Source: Mucor racemosus (taxonomy: Eukaryota > Mucoromycota > Mucoromycetes > Mucorales > Mucoraceae). Taken from it: a DNA stretch of 64,000 nucleotides. The notes under the pieces are model-generated. The model ran no database searches. It worked only from the letters and a program-made list of their open reading frames with translations, and had not been told where the DNA came from. Made by a program: the position numbers and the translations under genes. The DNA lies in NCBI GenBank assembly GCA_027405735.1, contig JAPEHQ010000004.1, positions 868,001 through 932,000 of the forward strand. The letters are read 5' to 3'. Below, one piece after another: positions 57,397 through 64,000 of the stretch. Position 1 is the first letter of the stretch. Each line of letters opens with the position of its first letter.

Positions 57397-60300
57397 ACTA
57401 TGGCCGACCTCTGCTGCTGCACAAGATGATTTCCTAGTACCCAGATGATGGGCTGCATACTATAGCCTGAGTTGTTGTGCCCACTGAATATGGCTAAAGA
57501 GATAAAATGCACACGGGCGACACAATAAACGAAACTGTACACGAGCACAATACTAATAAGCCTGTATGCGCAAAATTATAAATTCTGTCCATGTGTATGA
57601 CATTATTTCTATGAATGTCTAATAGTAGAATTGCCCATAATCATACCATTATCCTTATTTGTGCATAATAATAAAATTAGACTATGAGCATAATGAGCTG
57701 ATCGTATGGGCACAAATTCGTTTGTACATGAGCATTGGGCCGTTCTCCAAATTCCATTGTATTTTTTACTGGAATGGGTTTTTAAATTACATTTGCTTTT
57801 ATTAATAATATAGATTATAGTTTATAGACAATACAATTGAATAGGCTGTTGATGTAGTAGAGCAATACCTGCAACTACTACTTCCAATATATTCACGATT
57901 ATTATCATTTGTAAATGTGTTTATAGCTATAATTTTTACAGCAACAACAATGGTTTTTGCTCGAGAATAAACGCAAATAACACTTACCGCTTAGATTTAT
58001 ATGCAAGCCAAATCTAAGGTTATAAATTTTAATTTATCACACATAAAATTTAAACAAATTAACCTTCTTTAAACTTACTATTTTAGTTTACTATTGCTAG
58101 ACAGCTGTAAAAGGAATTGTTTTCAAGTATAGCTACAATCAAAGCTATTGTCATTAGGCAAGACATTAGAAATTTTTTTTTGTTTCTATATCATTTGAAT
58201 TTTATCAATTTTCTAGAACATTTCGTGGGTTTATAGCCAGTTCTAACTTTTCATTGAATAGATATAAATATCATTGCCTTCGATTTGATCTGGTTATCAA
58301 GAAATAAGTCCAAAAATACAGTAGTAAATAATAATGATATTTGATCTTAGAATGCAGTTAAATGAAATTATCAGTCTCTAATATAGACTGCTACCTATTA
58401 TACTAAAACCATTAGTCCCTTATGTTAGCATGCGTACTCAGATAAAAGAAAAGAATACCAACTAGATAGTCTAATATATTTTATAAAACAGTGAATATAT
58501 CCTTGGAATATGACAACAAAAAGAGAAAAACAACACACGTAGAAAAGGATTTTCAAGGCTTTACATTGTTTAGCGCATCTAAAACCTTGCTAAATTGCAC
58601 ATTTCAGCCAATGTAAAAGCAGCATTACAGCACATGAACCATTAACTAAACAAAATAGGCAATATCTGTTATCATAGAAACATGCATTTTCTACCGGAAA
58701 AACTGTCTGTCATATTATAGTAGTACATTCATTAAAAAATTGCAAAAGCGAGCCCGTAGAGCAACGCCATAATTGAGTATAGCAAGATTGAATGGCTAAG
58801 TCTCTTATACTGTGGTATATATCTAAGTTTTAAATAAAAAAAAGTTTTTTTTTAAGCTTTTCTTTTATTTAATCACATACGGTCTGAAAATTCAGACTTT
58901 GTAGCGGACATTTTCGGTGCCTCATTTTATCCTTACCAACACACATGATTTTTATCAAAAAACAGAAAAATCAAACTTTGATAGCAAAATCAATGTTTAA
59001 ATATACTACATTGTGAGAGAAAATTGTAGCCATAGCTAATACAAATTTTATAAAAGCTTAATATTGAATATTAAGTAGTGAAACTTTGTACTTTTGCCCT
59101 AAAAACGGATTTTTGGTTAAAGGATTTTCATATGATATTTTGCAATAAAAAGGTTTGTTATTTTTTATTGAGCAAATAGAGCGCTAAGTTCTGTATATGT
59201 GTATATTTTTTGTTTTTATAATTGATAGTATAATTAACTCTAGATTTGCAAAATCATAAAAAAAAATTAAAAAATGGTAAAATTGATGATCTGGACAAGA
59301 ATAATTTTTAAAATTAATATTCCACTTATAAGCCTTGTAAGTCTTAAAAATAAGAGATTTTATAATACTTGAAAACTTTTTCAAGAATTTACGATGCTGT
59401 ATCCAGTTAATTCAAGTTTATTACTGTAAATGTTTATACATGTTAATATTGCATGGTAGTTTATTTGATGATAATATAATCTTACTTTATAATTATTGCG
59501 CTAGAGGTAATTTACATTGAGCTTTAATCTTACATTTCCAATAATACCATAAACATAAACATGACCATCACTGAAACCTATTGCCGTCTTTTTATCCTCT
59601 TTGTTCCAAGCCAATTTATTCAACGCTTTACTAAGACCAACTTAAGTAGTAGTTACAAATAATTCCTCGGTATTTTCATTAAAATTCTATAAACTAAAAA
59701 ATTACCTGGTCCCATTTACAGTAGTATCAAACGTACCATCAGCACTCCTTATGATAAATGTTAATCTAAACTTAGAAATATCCCACTGTCATTGTTATAC
59801 AGTAAGTTATAAAAAGCTTGATTTTTACTAATACAGCAACTAATAAATAAAAAAACAAGATAATAATAATAGCATATGGTGAGTATTTAAGATCTAAGTA
59901 AGTTCGATGAAGTATGCTTTTAAATTTAAACCCTTTTAAAAATCTTGATGCAAACGCAACCTCTTGGTCCTGTAATTTCTATCCATCAGAATGTTACGAT
60001 TTTCACTACACAATGAATGCATCGTTTACCTATCTTGGCCTTGATGGACATTGTTGGGTATTAGCTTTTTACAAGTTTTATTTTCTCCAATTCATTAAAA
60101 TCCAGTCATATTATTGTTGAAGGATGATTTGCTGCAGCACTGCCAAAAAAAAAGAATGAATGCTTCATCAAGAGTTTTCTGCATATCAAATTATGCAATT
60201 TAGTAGCAATTATTGCACTTAATTATAATTTTTGAACTTATTGATGTTAATCAGAATTATTAATACTTTCATTCAAAAAAAGTAAGCTTTGCTTTATACA

Positions 60301-61094
60301 TTTACATTCACCTATTCAATAAATGACACTTGCATTTATTATCTGTTATATCAATCAACCGATTTTATCTTGATTCAATACATTTGGCAATTAAATGCTT
60401 AAATTACTACACTTGAGCCACTAAGTATCGCCACAAAAAAAACTCGTACAGGTAGACGAAACATCACAATTTGGATTATTTTTTTTGTGTTCGTAAATCT
60501 CTGCATAAACCATAATATTTCTATCTGTTCAATTTAACTAAAATACATTGAACTAACACCGTGCTTGATAAAACGCCTTACTTTATTGCGAGTCAACACA
60601 ACTAATTTGATGCCTCGTTTAGCATCAGCAGTTGAATCAGATAAATTTGAGGCTAGAAAACCCCTTTTAATAACTTTGCACACCATGAGTTAATAATGGA
60701 CCGTTATTATAGCTATGCTAAACAAGGATGGTAAGTTAACTCTAATTGACGAATGAGTCGATTAGCAGTATAAAAAAAATACTAAAATCAAATAAAGATA
60801 GCAATTGAATAAGCAAGAGATAATAAACCATGTAAATTAGCGTAACTGAATTGTTTCAAGCGTTTTGAACTGAATACAACTTTACTTTTAACCTATACAA
60901 ATTGATTTATTAGTAAAACCAATTAACAAGTAATTATTATGGTGTACCTTTGATAGTTGGTAGTAATATACAAGACAACATCTTGTTTTCCTCTCCTTAG
61001 CTGTTGGCCACTAAATAGAAACGAATATTTTTAGAAAGCAAATAGATTAACATGAGTTCATTCATTTATTCAAACCAAGTCAATACTATAAATA
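57397..61094 (+). repeat. segmental duplication, copy B
   Basis: Homologue of 2924-5372 in the same orientation. It contains an additional segment of about 1.25 kb (59650-60885) that copy A lacks. The junctions carry CCAACTTA on the left and CAACTTTA on the right. Because the extra segment carries neighbouring exons of the same decayed gene, a deletion in copy A is as likely as an insertion in copy B. Confidence 0.85.
59534..59810 (-). pseudogene. decayed dynein intermediate chain exons (copy B)
   Basis: Two exon-like pieces on the reverse strand. The first (about 59800-59710) reads QWDISKFRLTFIIRSADGTF followed by DTTVNGTR and a GTAATT donor. The second starts after TTTATAG (about 59685) and reads NFNENTEELFVTTT, TAA, VGLSKALNKLAWNKEDKKTA then IGFSDGHVYVYG before a GTAAGA donor. 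The order VQW...SADGTG...NLN.DTEVP...VGSGKALNK.AWD...DGHVYVYD is that of the last WD repeats of dynein intermediate chain. The TAA replaces the Gln expected in TQVG and is shared with copy A. No start or C-terminal exon is present. Confidence 0.6.
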
Positions 61095-61829
61095 AATCAA
61101 ATTATCACTATAATAATTCACAGCAATAATGTTCATTTCAAATGTTCCTATAATAAATACTACAAGGAAATCTTTTCATCATTTCCTGTGGAATTATTTG
61201 TCTTTCTGCCTCTTTGCATCTTTATTTAGTTCCCTTAATAAATATCTAATTTACAAATAATAAGAACATCAACCTTCCTTCAACCAATGTTCACATATCT
61301 TTAATAATATTGAAAATCATATCATTAACATATCATTTTGACCATAATAATATATATATCAAAGATTGCAGATCATTACAGTAGGTGTAAATAGCAGACA
61401 TACAACTTGTTGTTCAAACTTATCGAATGCACAATGTCACATGGAAGTTGATATCCGAAAAACTTTAAAAAAGAATATATTCATACCTTTGTCTATCATG
61501 TAGAAGAGTGCAGCTTACTTGGATTAGTATTCATAAGGAAGATTATTGTTATATCAAAAGATACTAATATAAAAATACTCTCTGCTCAAAGATACATTTT
61601 ATTAATTCATTGATGCTTCGTATTTATATGTTTTCTAAATGGTTATATGATTATCAATATTATTAATGAATTGCCGGGTATTGAGATACTTGATATGATT
61701 TGGGAACAAATCATATACAATAGAATTTGTGGAATTGGGAATCTGTGATTGTATTATTTGAATAAGATGTAGGATTGCTTATGTTTCATTGCTACGAATT
61801 GTTCCTGAATGTTCCTGATAGTCGCTGTT

Positions 61830-62800
61830 AACGCTAGTGGTTATATATGACATTTAGTATGAGTTACTAAATGTCATGCCATTTTGGATTTCAATAGTTG
61901 TTCCTGGATTTCTACATCTGGGTAAACTTCTGATATATCAATTATATTTTAATTGTTTTTAATACAAGTGTGCATCAAATGCTGTATTGTTGCATCCACA
62001 GATCTGGGTGCATTCCTTGGTTAAGATTACGACACAGTTTGATATGTTAAGTTCTACATTGCTGTGTATTATGTTATGAAGCTCCGTTTATACAGGAATG
62101 TGGAACTAGTGTGTGTCACCTAGACTTGATTGGATATATGTATATATATAAATAGACTCATTTAAACAGGTCATATAATTAGAGAATGTGAATATAAAAG
62201 AAGATGGTTCGATCTTATAATAAAGTTCTTTAGTTTTAGTGTGCTCTTTCATTTTATAACAGTTTTCCTTTATTTTTATTAAATGATTTAGTACATATTT
62301 TAGCTTTGAGATTGATATAATCTCCTGGCGTAACATGTATGTTGTATTTTTGACTTTGCATAAAATAGGCCTTCGAATCATTAATTATACAGTCGAACCT
62401 TAGTTTTTATATAAAATTTCGATACCTGCATCTCACAGCTGCTTGAGATATTTAAACAGCCGTATCCGGACTGTCCGGTAATTTTTTCTAGAAATTTATA
62501 GCTTGGAAATATTATTAGATGACCGCATCCGGAGGAGATTGTTCGGCATTTTTTTTGGAAGAGCGGCCATTGACAAAAATGTGGATTACATTCAATTTAT
62601 AATAAAAAAAAACACCACCCTCAGGGGTCTCTAAATGAGCCAAAAAAAAATCCCGTGGATCTAATCTCTTTTGTTTGTTAAAAATCTAACAATTATACAT
62701 TAGGAACACTTATTAAAATCCGACGTCGATCGTTGAATTTCAACATGAGATGGCATTTAGTAGCTAATACTAAATGCTAAATGTCACACCAAACCATCAA
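61830..62800. repeat. possible non-autonomous element with inverted, hairpin-bearing ends
   Basis: Two related segments lie in inverted orientation about 0.85 kb apart: 61830-61905 and 62725-62800. Each contains a palindrome built on the word CATTTAGTA. At the left it is ATGACATTTAGTA (61847-61859) with its exact complement at 61865-61877; at the right it is GCATTTAGTA (62753-62762) with its complement at 62768-62777. Flanking words (TGG(T/A)TTCAATAGTTG and CAACATGAGATGG in reverse) also agree partly. No transposase or clear target duplication was identified. Confidence 0.35.
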
Positions 62801-63254
62801 CATGAACAACAAATATCACTAATAAACACTGTTTAGGATACTGAATAAATATTGAGCTGGATTATGTAATACTAATAATGAGCACAGAAGGTATGGTTCA
62901 TCGTAAATCCTTAATAGGTTATCTGGATATGATAATTAGAGTTAAGAACTGTAAGGAATGATGCATATAGACTTTGTTTCAATTATAGAATAAGGTGGAG
63001 TGATTATTTCTGGTCAATCTATTCCCATCAAAGTCTCCTACAACTAGTCTTCCAACTTATGAAATCAAGATTTAACTATCAAATGTTATACCCTATATCC
63101 GCGCTCCTAAAACATATAAATACCTGTTCTTTAATACTCATAGTTTGACAGCTTCATCCTTTTTTCCTTATAAATATACTTAAATAAGTATATCTAGTTC
63201 CAATTGTATTTTAGCTGGTTATCTTTAGTATATATATAAACAGATAACATGAAT

Positions 63255-63855
63255 ATAAAAAAAGTGTTGTTCAATTTAACGAATATTTTGGAATCTACTA
63301 CAAAAATGTAAAAAAATGAAAAAATAAAATAAAAATGCTCAAATTTTTTCATACTGAAATATATTATAGAGTACGTAAAAAAAAAAAAGTAAGTTTTATT
63401 AATAGAAAGTGCTAGTATTATACCTTAATTTTTTGCAGAGATATGAAGGTTCAAAGTTTTCAATCTTTTAGCAGTGAAATGCCTGTAAAAATCTGAAACG
63501 TTAGCACTGAAAAAGTTATACCAACTGCAAAAAATAGGATATTTCCGGATACTTGTTTCTAGATAAAAACTAAGCATCTCAGATACATTGGCATATAATT
63601 TTGTTTTAGTGTTATTTAGTGAAGATAAAAAGCTGAGCAGGGATGAAATATCGGACCCAGTTTTTGAGGAAAAAGCAATGAATTTTATCTGTTTATGAGT
63701 CTTTGATAAGTTGTAAAATATTATCAGGAACTGGTAGCACAACACGACCAATTTATATATATTTTTCAATGCCCAGGGTATACCCTAAAATTTATCCATT
63801 TGGATTTACTCTTAGAAAAGGCAGCATGCTCCAATTTTGAAAATTGAAAACGTTG
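63255..63855 (+). repeat. dispersed repeat R1, copy 5 (truncated)
   Basis: Begins inside R1 at the phrase TTGTTCAATTTAACGAATAT (copy 1 position about 543) and continues to the R1 end near CTCCAATTTTGAAAATTG. The reverse strand (63769-63425) has a 114-codon frame carrying KLYANVSEMLSF then SIRKYPIFCSWYNFFSANVS, the same peptide as copies 2 and 3. This is the longest open version of that frame in the window. Confidence 0.8.
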
Positions 63856-64000
63856 AAAATTAGTTTTTTGAGATATCGATGTCTCTCGAGTCAGTTCCTT
63901 CATGAAAATTGACGGCATGCATTTTAACATATGGCACATTAGTTACTGTATATACAAAGCATATAACATTGCAATATTGAGCCTATGAGTGAAACAATCA

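Noticed and set aside
59914..60120. 68-codon plus-strand ORF with several Cys and aromatic residues
   Set aside because: It is antisense to the strand carrying the decayed dynein intermediate chain exons, lies in the segment missing from copy A and matches no family.
62200..62220. GGTTCGATC as a tRNA B box
   Set aside because: Downstream sequence does not pair as a T-arm and there is no A box at the expected distance.

Overview
The window reads as nuclear DNA of an early-diverging filamentous fungus, most likely Mucoromycota/Mucorales. The evidence is a strongly AT-rich sequence, short GT-AG introns mostly of 50-75 bp, coding sequence with poly-Q, poly-N and poly-H runs, pyrimidine tracts just before start codons, and family content (StuA-type APSES factor, allantoinase, Nop9, Vip1-like RRM protein, dynein light intermediate chain). 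The order is inferred from overall character; no rRNA or marker gene fixes it. I found no tRNA, rRNA or CRISPR array.

Layout. 1-9.05 kb is a gene-free repeat region: two copies of a dispersed repeat (called R1/R2 here), a 2.45-kb segment duplicated at 57.4-61.1 kb, and two nested solo LTRs with perfect 5-bp target-site duplications. 9.3-28.4 kb is the first gene island: thymidylate kinase (+), dynein light intermediate chain (-), an Arb2-domain protein (+), a StuA-like APSES factor (+) whose start codon appears to be made by splicing, a SERCA Ca2+-ATPase (+), a four-TM claudin/Fig1-like protein (+), and a Crz1-like zinc-finger factor (-). 28.4-34.6 kb is repeat-rich, with a third R1 copy, minisatellites, decayed coding sequence and one possible small spliced gene. 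34.7-47.6 kb is the second island: allantoinase (+), a decayed gene with at least six in-frame stops (-), a synaptojanin-type phosphatase (-), an EI24-family membrane protein (+), Nop9 (+) and a Vip1-like RRM protein (+). 47.9-64 kb is again repeat territory, dominated by a complete Ty3/gypsy chromovirus (50082-56153) with identical 245-bp LTRs, a 5-bp target duplication and an intact 1736-aa Gag-Pol ORF.

How the parts relate. Most genes are unrelated housekeeping functions. The exception is 23.0-28.4 kb, where a SERCA pump, a claudin/Fig1-type membrane protein and a Crz1-like factor with a PxIxIT-like calcineurin docking motif lie within 5.4 kb and could be a calcium-homeostasis neighbourhood (inference). 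The repeat regions record several transposition waves: old R1/R2, then LTR family 2, then the young gypsy element. The last is young because three LTR copies in the window, one of them solo, match base for base by eye. CDS exon sums were checked by hand and keep frame for all protein-coding genes except the synaptojanin, where only its recognisable exons were traced.
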